DNA of 64,000 bases, from assembly GCA_054601695.1 (NCBI GenBank), contig BAAHQB010000308.1, positions 124,001 to 188,000 of the forward strand, given 5' to 3'. Source of the stretch: Amorphochlora amoebiformis. Its lineage: Eukaryota > Cercozoa > Chlorarachniophyceae. The first letter of the stretch is position 1. The number at the start of each line of letters is the position of its first letter. The position numbers were made by a program, and so were the translations under genes. This document shows, in pieces, positions 1 to 64,000 of this stretch. The notes beneath the pieces were generated by a model. The model was not told where the DNA came from. It did not search any database and saw nothing but the letters and a program-made list of their open reading frames with translations.

Positions 1-4
1 TATA

Positions 5-50
<46 letters not shown>

Positions 51-189
51 CATATATATATGTATATACATATATATATGTATATATATATAAATATTAT
101 ATACATATCTACATCTATATTTATATAATATATATATATATATATATATGTACGTATGTATGTATGTATGTATGTATGTGTCTATTTAT

Positions 190-279
<90 letters not shown>

Positions 280-298
280 GTGTGTGTGTGTGTGTATA

Positions 299-337
<39 letters not shown>

Positions 338-339
338 TG

Positions 340-436
<97 letters not shown>

Positions 437-440
437 CATA
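1..440. repeat. (TA)n microsatellite block
   Basis: Almost pure TA dinucleotide repeat with short TG/CA and TAC/TGT interruptions. The long open frames here translate to Tyr/Ile/His strings and are artefacts. The block probably lies in an intron of the membrane-protein gene whose exons start at 1067. Confidence 0.9.
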
Positions 441-499
441 TATAAGAGTTATATTACTCAAGTGTCAAGACTAATACTTAACTACACAAGAGCAATACT

Positions 500-1050
500 T
501 AAGTGTATATAAGACTAGATACTTAAGGGTATATAAGAGTAATGTGTTATATAAGACTAGATACTTAAGGGTATATAAGAGTAATGTGTTATATAAGACT
601 AGATACTTAAGGGTATATAAGAGTAATGTGTTATATAAGACTAGATACTTAAGGGTATATAAGAGTAATGTGTTATATAAGACTAGATACTTAAGGGTAT
701 ATAAGAGTAATGTGTTATATAAGACTAGATACTTAAGGGTATATAAGAGTAATGTGTTATATAAGACTAGATACTTAAGGGTATATAAGAGTAATGTGTT
801 ATATAAGACTAGATACTTAAGGGTATATAAGAGTAATGTGTTATATAAGACTAGATACTTAAGGGTATATAAGAGTAATATGTTATATAAGACTGGATAC
901 TTAAGGGTATATAAGAGTAATGTGCTATATAAGACTAGATACTTAAGGGTATATAAGAGTAATGTGTTATATAAGACTAGATACTTAAGGGTATATAAGA
1001 GTAATGTGTTATATTAGACTAGATACTTAAGGTATATAAGAGTAATGTGT
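500..1050. repeat. 42-bp minisatellite, about 12 copies
   Basis: Near-identical 42-bp unit containing TATATAAGACTAGATACTTA followed by a GGGTATATAAGAGTAATG-like segment. Because 42 is a multiple of three, the frame stays open and yields a 14-residue repeat peptide. It lies directly upstream of the splice acceptor at 1066 and is most likely intronic. Confidence 0.85.
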
Positions 1051-1066
1051 AAGTGTGTATATATAG

Positions 1067-1166
1067 GCATCCTAGCTCTCCTGCTTTCGACTGGTATTGG
1101 GACTTGGAGGTATGGATATATATATATATATATATATATACATTTAAAAATATATAAAATATATGT

Positions 1167-1245
<79 letters not shown>

Positions 1246-1593
1246 CATGTAAATATATGTATATATTATATAATATGTTTAAGTACATGTATATACGTCC
1301 ATAAAGATACCTACCTAATGTATATAGGATGTTTAGGTGTCATACATAGACCTAAGAGTTACATTTATGCCTTAGAGGGCTAGAAGAGGGTCAGGGTTGG
1401 AGTAGAAAGCCTAAATCTATGTTGAAATTTTGTTTTTCTTACTTTTTTTTTTTTTCGGCAACTGGATATTTTTCGCGAGGGTAGGACTGGTTTCGAGTCG
1501 CAATGAGGGTATGTTACTCGAAATTTCTTATTCATTTTTATTCGTAAAATATATATATAACATGTATATTTGTATTTAGGTATATGTATATAT

Positions 1594-1681
<88 letters not shown>

Positions 1682-2157
1682 TATACATATATATATATGC
1701 ATATTGTATATATATATATATAGATATATATATGTATGTATGTATATGTATATAAAACGCAAGAGGGTAGGTAATTATTATTAAGTTTGTATATGTACAT
1801 AAATCAAAACATATATTCGAAATATACATATACATAAATATATATATATATATAAATATATATATATATATCTATATGTATCCAACTACTCGTGCATACA
1901 CGAAATACATCATAAAAACATTCGATACATTTACCCTTAAATTCAAACCCAACAGATGTATACTAAACCTCCGCTGGAACTATGATGGCAAAGGAAATCG
2001 TGCAGTTCCGCCGGAATTTCGAGAATTTGCGAGAAAAAAGCGGCAGGAATTCCTCATGAACATGGTGATGTGAATCTCTATTTCAATTATTACCTAATAA
2101 TATTATGTCAGGAGAATTGTTGATTCTGCATGGTACTCTTAAAACTCGTGTTGCGTT

Positions 2158-2192
<35 letters not shown>

Positions 2193-2303
2193 TAGATATA
2201 TATATATATATATATACATTTATATAATAAATATACATACAAAAAAAATTATACGTATATGTACATATGACATATATATATATACATATATATATATATT
2301 TAT

Positions 2304-2382
<79 letters not shown>

Positions 2383-2441
2383 CATATACAACACTCGAAG
2401 TATGCAAATGTGTACGTTAAAAAAGAGATATACGTCATACG

Positions 2442-2500
<59 letters not shown>

Positions 2501-2753
2501 CATATATATCTATAATATAAATATAAATGTACATACATACACCATAATATATATATATATATATATATATACATACATAAACGTGTAAATAATGTGTATT
2601 CATCAGGCAAGCACCCCATTCATCGCACTCGCGATCATCAACACATACCTCTACGCTGTAGATAGATTTAGCGTGACTGGCAGCCTTGTCACAACATCTA
2701 TTTGGATCGCTGCCTCGACCGCCTTTGGGTTGATTCTCAGTCTCTTTGCTTAG
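1067..2753 (+). CDS. 3' end of an unrecognised multi-pass membrane protein (partial)
   Basis: Three exons join in phase: 1067-1109, 1956-2064 and 2607-2753 (stop TAG at 2751). Each has an AG acceptor, and the first two have GT donors (gtatgg, gtgatg). The first exon reads [13 protein letters not shown], a membrane-like stretch. The second is polar and basic ([22 protein letters not shown]). The third is hydrophobic, with two likely membrane segments ([15 protein letters not shown] and [19 protein letters not shown]) and ends at the stop. Upstream exons lie before the window or in the TA region. I do not recognise the family, so no function is proposed. The phase agreement (2, then 0) across both junctions is the main support that the exons belong together. 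Confidence 0.55.
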
Positions 2754-3535
2754 GCGGGGTCTCAACACTTCATAGGGCGCTTTCTCCAATATTTCTTCTC
2801 TCTCTCTCCTCCGTATGTATCTCTCGCCTCAAGGCATAATATCAATCTCTTCTATCTCTCTTGTAGTGGGTTACGCAGGAATTGCATGTATATATGCGCG
2901 TAGGATCACACGTAGTCTAGCAGTGAAGGCGTCGGAGCGAAACCATCGAGTTGAATTTGGAGTTCTGGCGCTGGAGTATTTAATGACGATGTTTGACCTA
3001 ATGGACTTAACTTGTCGAGATATATGTGTAGTCATTCCGTTTCAATCAACTGTATCTATCACGTCTAGACGTACTGTAACTACGGTAACCTATCAAGTAC
3101 TTAGTCTAGTTCAATGGCAACTGAGTATCTACTATCTAGGAGTATCCAGCTAGTAATCCAGTAGTATTACAACAGTATCCGATACTAATGTCTTATTTCT
3201 TTTATAGAACTCTGGAGATTTAGATTGCCACGCGTCGGTGAACTAATTCAACTAAGGTTCCGTTATAATTCAGTTAATTTAAAAAAAAAAGTTTACCTGT
3301 GCTTACACGAGTCCGACTCATTTGAAATCTCAAGAAGTTACTAGTAATTTTCCCAGCCCGTGTATTCGACGGCTATTAAACATTGTGTATATCAATTGTA
3401 GTACAGTTTCTGTTAAGATCCAGAGACTCTCTAGAGACTGCAGAGCGAAGACCAGATCAAGCTCAAACACTGTACTAAGTAAGTCATAGCAGTACACTCC
3501 AGGTTGTGAATGCCTGTATAGGTATGTGGATATAT
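2754..3535. other. Intergenic, ordinary-complexity sequence
   Basis: Sequence between the stop of the membrane-protein gene and the next TA block. No exon with convincing splice sites or homology was found. It is rich in CTAG tetranucleotides, particularly 3060-3160. A 112-codon open frame at 2815-3153 has no recogn­isable features and is not called. Confidence 0.5.
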
Positions 3536-3544
3536 GTATGTGAG

Positions 3545-4010
<466 letters not shown>

Positions 4011-4674
4011 TACACATACACACAATACAATACCTCTACACACACACACACGAAAAAACTTTCATATTTCCACACACCGACACATACATCCCCCCAAAAA
4101 GCTCACCAAGAAACGAAGTCGTAACATCCTCCTACTCCACTCATCTCTCATGGGGACGACACCTCCGGACCCGAAGCCCCCAACCCCCCTTCTCTCTCAA
4201 AGTTAACGAAGAACATATCTCCCTCATCCGCATCTGCTTCCTCGGCTCTCATCTCACTCAACGACCCTGCGATTACAAGCGCGTTGTGAGGTTAGGGGAA
4301 GAGACATGGTTACGATTGCATTTAGGGTTATAGTTCGGCTTAGTGAGAGAGTGGGAGAGCCGAGAGGAGTGTGTGTGTATATAGGCCACGCTTAGTGTAA
4401 ACATGTATACGGAGATTGATGACGCGTAAGAGCTTGAATACGCGGCCGTGTAACGCATAAAATGAGAGGATGAGAGCGAGAATATAACAGCGTAAGTACA
4501 CATAAATAAGGGGGTGAGAGCGCTCATACGCCGGACGTATATGAAATATGTACACATTTACCCGTGAGAGCCCTTATAGCGGTCGTGTAAGAGATACAAA
4601 GATTGTTTTTTATGGCTCGCATACAGGCAGTGTAAATATGTGCTAATGCTTATGGCCGTCAAGGCATTTATACC

Positions 4675-4711
<37 letters not shown>

Positions 4712-5103
4712 CATATATATACATATATATCTGGGTTATCGCCCGCGGGGGGGGTATGGGATGAATATGTACGAAGATGTCTGACTGTCCATAGCGTCTA
4801 CAGCGACTGTATAACAACATTACTGTGGGTTACAGCCGTTGACATCATGTATACCATTCGTGTAAATGTGTTTAAAATGAGCTTATAACCCACTAAAACA
4901 TGTGTACCGGTGTATACACACGTGCGGCGTAACGAGTTACTTAGATTCAGGCCTCGTGGGAGCATACATACTTTTTTTTTTTTTTTTCCCCATATTTACG
5001 TTCGTTTGGCTTTACGGCTCATGAGAGAGAGAGATGAATAGAGATGAATACATCGATGAATAGATAGATAGATAGAGAATTAGAACGGAGGAGAGAGAGA
5101 GGG
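4011..5103. other. Low-complexity 3' flank of the zinc-finger gene
   Basis: CA-rich, then mixed sequence with recurrent CGTGTAA/AGTGTAA-type words (around 4400, 4450, 4586, 4632 and 4860), a short TA tract (4677-4710), a poly-T run near 4970 and GATA/GAGA repeats (5025-5095). No convincing exon was found. It lies between two convergent gene ends. Confidence 0.4.
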
Positions 5104-14583
<9,480 letters not shown>

Positions 14584-15250
14584 GCAAGGTCAGTTTCTGA
14601 GGTGTTTGCGGTAATTTTTCCATCTTTTCACTTTTCCCACCCGCGAAATTAAACTAGCAAAAGCGACCCCCATCCACAATCCAATTTCAGACGATTTAAC
14701 CTAAAAATGGACGGAAAAAGAGAAATAATTGCTCTTCATTTTCAATTCCAAGATTTAGGCAAAATCATGTGAAAATGAGATTCAAGATCATTTTAAGTGA
14801 AATTACCCGAGAATAACATTTTGGTACAAAACGCAAACGGCGGCTCAATTCGAGTCCTCCGGCGCACATGCGCACGCACACATACGGAAAAGGCAACCGC
14901 GGTCAGAACCTCCGAAAGCGAGCCCGTACCTGCAGGCAACGCAGGCAAGGGTGAGTGCGGAGTTGAGTTCCGCTGTCAGGCTCCGCAAGTCGATTGTCTT
15001 CTCACAGGAGCATCAAAGTTAAGGGCTGTGGTCTGAAAGTGCAAGTTCCCGCGGGAGGGGGTTTGTTCTGTTTCAGAGGGTCGTTAGGAGCAAGGTACTG
15101 GATTTGGCGTGCTGGAATATGTTGTCTCTATTTTTTGTCGGTTGGATATGTTACAGTATGTCTCTATTTTGTCGGTATCATATGTTACAACGGCTAATAT
15201 GCGTGTGATTCCAGAACACATTCGCACACAATTTAAGGACAAAATACTTT
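14584..15250. promoter_or_regulatory. Upstream region of the zinc-finger gene
   Basis: Ordinary-complexity sequence upstream of the proposed start at 14583. It includes a palindrome-rich AT segment (14690-14820) and GC-richer sequence (14830-15060). No motif is recognised; the promoter role is inferred from position. A 79-codon open frame at 14797-15036 has no supporting features. Confidence 0.3.
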
Positions 15251-15254
15251 ATTT

Positions 15255-16930
<1,676 letters not shown>

Positions 16931-17438
16931 AATCTACCAGTAAATTACTAATATTATACACACACACGCGCATGCCACATTTCATAATATTTTTATCATG
17001 TAAATATCTGGAATGTAGCGAGCAGTAATAAATTACTAATAATAATCGTAAAAACTTAATGATATTTATTCAAGTATTTAAATTTCGTGAAAAGGTACGG
17101 TAGGTGGACTCCATTCGGGTTAGTACATTCTAGATATCTGTCGTCAAAAGCAGTTCTAGTCTTCCAGAGCAGCTGCAGCACTAATACTGACGTTAACACT
17201 AGATCACCGGATGATATGATTTATATCGATATGTCGACCAGACAGACTCATAATTTCAAACTGCAATTCATGCGAATAGCTAGAATGGGCACACGTGTAA
17301 ACACTCCAAAACGACCCTCCCTGAGCTGTATATAATGTAGATCTATCTAGATACCTAGATACGGCTCCTTACAGGTGTGTGACAACGTACCTTGGTCACG
17401 TCCCGATTCGATTTCGGGTTTTAAAATTTGAATTTAGA
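16931..17438. other. AT-rich intergenic 3' flank of DUF445 gene
   Basis: No exon recognised. CTAG words cluster at 17337-17365. An 82-codon open frame at 17087-17335 has no recognisable content. Confidence 0.4.
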
Positions 17439-22178
<4,740 letters not shown>

Positions 22179-22480
22179 TTTGTATCAACCACGTGTCCTA
22201 AAACACGTGTTGGAAGTTCCGGTATTAGAGGGTTTGGAAGTCTTAGGAGGGTATATAATGTATATTGACATATCTCCTGTTAGGTAGAGGGTATCTAGTC
22301 AATACCTGATTTGAATATCTCCATGTCAACCAAACGATTCGACGGACAGGTTCCTTCTTCAGCCCCTTCCCTCCCCCCCCCCCTTTCCCATGTATGAGAA
22401 CATCGACATAAAACTGTATGAATGTGGTGTTAATGTGATAGAAAATTAAAAATTCGGGTAATTTTGATGGTATCTGTTCC
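22179..22480. promoter_or_regulatory. Shared divergent promoter region, DUF445 / SDR
   Basis: 302 bp between two divergent start codons (22178 minus, 22481 plus). It has no long TA tract, unlike most non-coding sequence here, and contains a poly-C run near 22372-22383. Promoter role is inferred from position. Confidence 0.5.
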
Positions 22481-27979
<5,499 letters not shown>

Positions 27980-28752
27980 ACGATCACATTAACACATATG
28001 ACGGATGCTTTTCTTCCGTCGGAAAATGCGATCATACAATTACATCGTTTCAATGCCAGTGTAGTGTGATGGAGGTCACGCTCAAGTACGCGTATGATGC
28101 ATCTTCTAGACCTTAGCGTATTGCCTAGATAGCTTCCGTGTTTCTAGAGCAAATACACAAGAGCTATGACACATGCAGGATAAACAGACCTATAGTCACC
28201 TAGTCTAGATTGATTCAAGTCAACTTGATCATGATACGGTACCATTTAGACTATACTGGCCGCAGTGATGGCAAATTGGCAATCGGACTATTGATATGCA
28301 ATAGATCTAGCACTGAAAGACCTAGAAGACTTATGTCTGAATTGGTTAACTAGTTAATTTAATGTGACCCATAGACTAGATCTAGTAGATAGATCCTAGA
28401 GATCATGAGTAGACTAGTAGAATCATCAGATCATGTCCGCAGGTTCTACTCTATGTTGTGATTTTCATCGATGAGTTAAATTTAATCTCAAGTCGCTGTA
28501 GTATCTAGACACGTAACGAAGTCTTAGTGTCTACGTATCCGCTACCTAGACTACGGGTCGGGCTCAAAATATGTAATTATCTGGATTATGATTGTAACAC
28601 TCGAGATCGAGATGATGAGAGCTATCTACCCACAACCACCCAAACATCGGAATACTGAAAATTTTAATAAGTAGTCAATCATTAGTAGTCAATGCTTGAG
28701 CCTATGATTTCCATACTATACTGTGGACATGCGAGGCTAAGCTTGACTGCGT
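27980..28752. other. Convergent intergenic region, CTAG-rich
   Basis: Lies between the stop codons of the SDR (+) and CPOX (-) genes. It is ordinary-complexity sequence without long TA tracts. About 14 CTAG tetranucleotides occur between 28070 and 28560, far above the roughly 2 expected. No gene was found. Confidence 0.5.
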
Positions 28753-43065
<14,313 letters not shown>

Positions 43066-43243
43066 CTGTTCCGCGCAGGGTGCGTGCTGGTGGGTATGAT
43101 GGTCGCGGGAACGCGAAAAATAAGCCGAAAAATTTAGGAAAAAGATTTGGGTGTATCTTTATATCTATATCAAGATATGCGAGTATTAAAATAGTAATAT
43201 ATACCTATGTTGTTAATATCTCTGGGTTCCGACTTCCGATATA
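43066..43243. promoter_or_regulatory. Divergent promoter region, CPOX / TrxR
   Basis: 178 bp between the two proposed start codons (43065 minus, 43244 plus), free of long TA tracts. Promoter role is inferred from position; no motif is recognised. Confidence 0.5.
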
Positions 43244-59694
<16,451 letters not shown>

Positions 59695-60209
59695 TACTAG
59701 TAATAGTATCTTACTATCAAGTTCCAAATTCTAGATTATAATCCAAAAAATTATACAAATACACCAGTCATAGATCCACCCACAAGAGCAACAAAGAGTA
59801 CACGTGTCATGTGTAAATTTGGGCGATAATGTGATATTTATGCGTAAGTTGGTTTTAAGATGCATACACGTGTGCATGAAAACATGTTTGCGACCTGTCC
59901 GAGCATGATCGGTACCTGTTGGTGTCTAGAGAGTAGTCAGAGTACAATCGGAAATACAGCTATCTAGGCGAAACTGCCTAAAGATAATTTGAGCCCGGAT
60001 AGCGCTGCGCGGCCTCGTGAAAATTTAGATAATTTGGTTACAAAATTATGATGATTAGCTAGAAATATTTTTTTACACTTAGTTTTTTTCCGATCGTGGA
60101 TCATGGCATATAAATCTATCTGTCTATATTTTTTTATAAATAAATATGTATATATATATCTAGCCTATGACTAGTATGATATATATATCATCATGGTGTA
60201 TGTATATCT

Positions 60210-60245
<36 letters not shown>

Positions 60246-60514
60246 TAGATATATATATATATATATATATACTAGAATCATATCTATATATATTACATAT
60301 ATTTAATTCTAATATTTACCGTATACATGCATGTACCTGTACACGTACTCGTTGTATACTAAATAATGCAAATTATATACTTATATAAAATCGTATCATG
60401 ATAGTTTCTAGTAGTATATACACACACACCTACACACATATTTGTATATATATATATATATATCATATATATATATATATGTATATATATCCAGATACAT
60501 TTATACATATCATA

Positions 60515-60549
<35 letters not shown>

Positions 60550-60648
60550 AGATATGATATTATACTTGTATGTACATGTTTTATTATACTACATGTGCAT
60601 GTACAGCTGCATATACATGTACAATATCTAGAGTGTATACATTATACA

Positions 60649-60679
<31 letters not shown>

Positions 60680-60724
60680 CATATATATAAATATATATAT
60701 ATATATATATCATGTATATATATA

Positions 60725-60799
<75 letters not shown>

Positions 60800-60882
60800 A
60801 CAATATGTATGTATATTTAATATATACACATATACATGTATATAATTATATGTGTGATGTATGTATTCATATACACACACAA

Positions 60883-60930
<48 letters not shown>

Positions 60931-60933
60931 TAT

Positions 60934-60985
<52 letters not shown>

Positions 60986-61510
60986 CGCACTATATTAATA
61001 ATTATTCTTCAAGAACAGAAACAATATCTTATAAATCATAAAATTACGAAAAGTAACCACATATTCATTTCTTTCCATTTTTTACAAAATTCATCCAGAA
61101 AAACCTAAACAGTGCTACGACATCATATTGTCACACTGACTCTAACATCGGTCCCACATTTCATTGGAAATGAGAATTTTCTAGAATATTCCGGCCACCC
61201 GGTAGAAAATTCCTCAAAATTGCGTAAATATACCAGCGTATAAACCTGGAACAATCACAGGGTCCTCAATTTACATTCAGACTGGCCTCACCCGACGCCA
61301 TGGGAGGTTGTGAGATTCCCAGAGACTCTTGGAGTTTACTAGTTCGGTTTGAATCCCCGGTAACCCCGGCCCAATATTTCCTCGGAGAGTCTCCGGAATG
61401 AGAGCCACGTATGTCACGATTAGTGACATCCCGGACAAAGGAGAGGCACGAGACAGCCATTCTCGGTGTGACTCGCGTGAACCCGGTGTTTCGGGGGGTA
61501 TTTGGTCGAT
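59695..61510. other. Intergenic region TrxR to VPS13
   Basis: Begins with ordinary-complexity sequence (59695-60120) holding several CTAG words, then TA/CTAGATATA blocks (60150-61000), then TA-free sequence (61000-61510) that is the likely promoter and 5' UTR of the VPS13 gene. No exon was found. Confidence 0.45.
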
Positions 61511-62164
61511 ATGTTCGAAGGACTTGTCGCCAAGCTTCTAAACCAGGTGCTCATGACCATTTTTTTTTCGCGGGAAGACGTTATGGGTGGGAAAGGGTTG
61601 ATATCGAAGGTGACGGAGATACATTATTTTTCGGGGTTTGGGGATTCCGACTGTATAAGGATCTATATTTGATCTTAAGAGCCACGAGACCATGTGCACT
61701 GGCCGTGACGACATGTGCATGAGATGCTTTTAGCAGTGAGAGCATTTGCTCGAAGATATGCGCATTCAAAGGGAGGTGAGTGATAGTGAGAGGAAAGAGT
61801 GAGGGAGAATGAGAGTGTATAAGTGCGAGATTGAATTTGACTGAGAAAAAAAAAGGGAGAGAAGAGAGAGAAAAAACATGCAAATTTGGAGTGCGAGTTT
61901 GAGATGTATGGGTTCATATTTCTGATTTTTCCGGTTTCGGGAAAGAATCCACTAATAAGGCTAATATTGCTTGGATAGTATCTGGGAGAGTTCATCGAAA
62001 ATGTGAAAACAAAAGATTTGAGTGCGGCAGTGTGGTCGGGGGAGGTGTCCTTGCTAAATCTGAAGGTTAGAGATAATTGCTGCCAATACACATTGAAGTA
62101 TGTTTTCTTTGTTGTATGCACATGTACACAAAAAATTGATTTTAATGTACTCATATATACGTAC

Positions 62165-62261
<97 letters not shown>

Positions 62262-62285
62262 TATATACATATATGTTTACATTTT

Positions 62286-62320
<35 letters not shown>

Positions 62321-62394
62321 CATATAATATCTATATATATATTTATATATATATATAATATAAATATATATTTTATATAAATATTATATAAATA

Positions 62395-62459
<65 letters not shown>

Positions 62460-62474
62460 AACTAATATATAAAT

Positions 62475-62516
<42 letters not shown>

Positions 62517-62601
62517 ACATGAATATATATTTAGATACACATAGTATGCACATTTTATATATGCATATATTCATGAATATGTCGAATGTATTATTCACTA
62601 T

Positions 62602-62638
<37 letters not shown>

Positions 62639-62641
62639 AAT

Positions 62642-62683
<42 letters not shown>

Positions 62684-63013
62684 GTATACATATTTTTACA
62701 TATGTACATATTATATGCATATGCCGAATATATTGTCCACTATACACCACACACACACTCACACATATATATATATATATATATTTATTAATATTATATA
62801 TATATATACATACATATATTTAATTTCTTATATATACATATTCATAGTAGACATATTTTTATGTATGTGTGCATATATCGAATATGTTATTCACTATAAA
62901 AACACATGCCTTTACATAGGTTAAGACAAGCGCTTTGGATTTTCTCAACATGCCCATACGGGTACTACACATACATAATCATATATGTTGACACAAACGC
63001 GTTTATACACTGT

Positions 63014-63059
<46 letters not shown>

Positions 63060-63153
63060 TGTCATATATATATATATTCTGTTATATATATATATATGTA
63101 TGTGTGTATGTATATGTGTATACAATATACATACATATGTATTATTCATATAA

Positions 63154-63211
<58 letters not shown>

Positions 63212-63717
63212 GTTATATATGTTATATATTAATAAACATTCATACATACTTACACACCCTCAAATACAAACATATAATACACATGCTTTATAACCAGGTA
63301 ATCGACGGTTTTATTGGACGAATTTTCCTAAAAGCGGACTGGTCGTCTTTGGGCAGCAAGCCAGTCACAGTTACTAAAATCAATACATATACATATATAT
63401 ATATATATATGTATATATTATATATATATATATATATGTATATATATGTATATACTAGCTTATATGTTAGGTAGGGATTGTAAGGATTAGATTGTATTTG
63501 GTTGAGTTAGGATATGGTGGTGTGTATATCTGTTTGTATGTAGATTATTAGTAAATACATACGAAGGTAAAATACATATAAGTAGAAATATATGTATATA
63601 TATATGTATTTGTAAGTATATATATATATTATATTTTTTATATATATATTATATATATATATATATATTATAGATCTAATATATATAGGTTGCTATTATA
63701 TGTACATATACATATAC

Positions 63718-63755
<38 letters not shown>

Positions 63756-64000
63756 TACATATACATATATATATAAAACCAATACATACTGAAATACTTA
63801 TACATTCCTTTAAACTCATAGGTTGTTATTGAAAATATCTTCGTAATCGCAAGACCGCGCGAAAACGTATCAGCCGAAGCTAAGGTAACCGCACAAACTA
63901 CCCTCAAAACAACTTAATCCCTAACCCTAACCCTAACCCTAACCCTAACCCTAACCCTAACGCTAACCCAAAACCTAACCCTAACCCTAACCCTAACCCT
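61511..64000 (+). CDS. VPS13: VPS13/chorein-type lipid transfer protein, N-terminal exons (partial)
   Basis: Exons 61511-61546, 61979-62065, 62920-62961, 63298-63369 and 63822-63884 join in phase 0 throughout and continue past the window. VPS13 proteins are very large rod-shaped bridges that move lipids between membranes at contact sites. The start [12 protein letters not shown], then [51 protein letters not shown] and [12 protein letters not shown] follow the chorein N-terminal region closely. In exon 4 the donor must be CACA|gttact at 63369; reading further runs into TA without a usable GT. Roughly 100 residues are visible, and the rest of a protein that may exceed 3,000 residues lies downstream. 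Confidence 0.9.
62200..62265. repeat. TA tract followed by (AAT)n
   Basis: TA repeat then nine AAT units (62237-62262) in VPS13 intron 2. Similar ATT runs are at 10002-10025 and 16375-16406. Confidence 0.9.
63918..64000. repeat. Interstitial CCCTAA array at window end
   Basis: About thirteen CCCTAA units with CGCTAA and CCCAAAA variants, in VPS13 intron 5. It resembles the other intronic blocks, so it does not by itself mark a chromosome end. Confidence 0.9.

Noticed and set aside
544-1017. 157-codon frame with a perfect 14-residue repeat
   Set aside because: Product of a 42-bp minisatellite whose length is a multiple of three; no start context, neighbouring domains or sequence conservation.
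2815-3153. 112-codon plus-strand open frame
   Set aside because: No homology or domain seen, no splice context, and it lies in CTAG-rich intergenic sequence after a gene end.
61411-61722. 103-codon plus-strand open frame overlapping the VPS13 start
   Set aside because: Out of frame with the convincing VPS13 exon 1 at 61511; it runs through the intron.
63298-63420. Apparent missing donor after VPS13 exon 4
   Set aside because: An earlier donor, CACA|gttact at 63369, is in phase and gives the expected KPVT-VVIENIF junction.
63918-64000. Chromosome end
   Set aside because: Similar blocks are scattered inside introns and this one lies within the unfinished VPS13 gene.

Overview
Eukaryotic nuclear DNA. 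It carries very long (TA)n tracts, scattered CCCTAA/TTAGGG telomere-type blocks and CT/GA, ATT and minisatellite arrays. Seven protein genes are cut into very small exons (15-400 nt, mostly 30-120 nt) separated by TA-filled GT-AG introns. I assembled exons by hand from homology, splice dinucleotides and codon phase. The thioredoxin reductase ends in the CGGGKCG redox tail known from Plasmodium and matches that enzyme along its whole length. This points to an apicomplexan or a close alveolate relative; the species is not identifiable from sequence alone. No rRNA, tRNA, CRISPR array or prokaryotic operon was seen.

Layout: (1) + strand, 1067-2753, 3' end of an unrecognised membrane protein. (2) - strand, 14583-5104, a C2H2 zinc-finger protein with long disordered flanks. 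(3) - strand, 22178-17439, a DUF445-family membrane protein. (4) + strand, 22481-27979, a complete 245-residue FabG-like short-chain dehydrogenase/reductase, divergent from (3). (5) - strand, 43065-28753, coproporphyrinogen III oxidase (heme synthesis), convergent with (4). (6) + strand, 43244-59694, Plasmodium-type thioredoxin reductase, divergent from (5) over 178 bp. (7) + strand, 61511 to the window end, the first five exons of a VPS13/chorein lipid-transfer protein. These look like independent housekeeping genes, not a pathway cluster.

The most striking feature is a systematic pattern inside introns. Pieces of exons, each with one splice site, are tandemly duplicated 1-14 times, with TA tracts between copies. 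Acceptor-bearing pieces lie upstream of the intact exon and donor-bearing pieces lie downstream. Breakpoints inside exons often fall at TAT/TTA-like microhomology. This occurs in at least five of the seven genes. In two places (TrxR exon 11, CPOX exon 7) no intact master copy is visible, which suggests a broken gene or a collapsed assembly.
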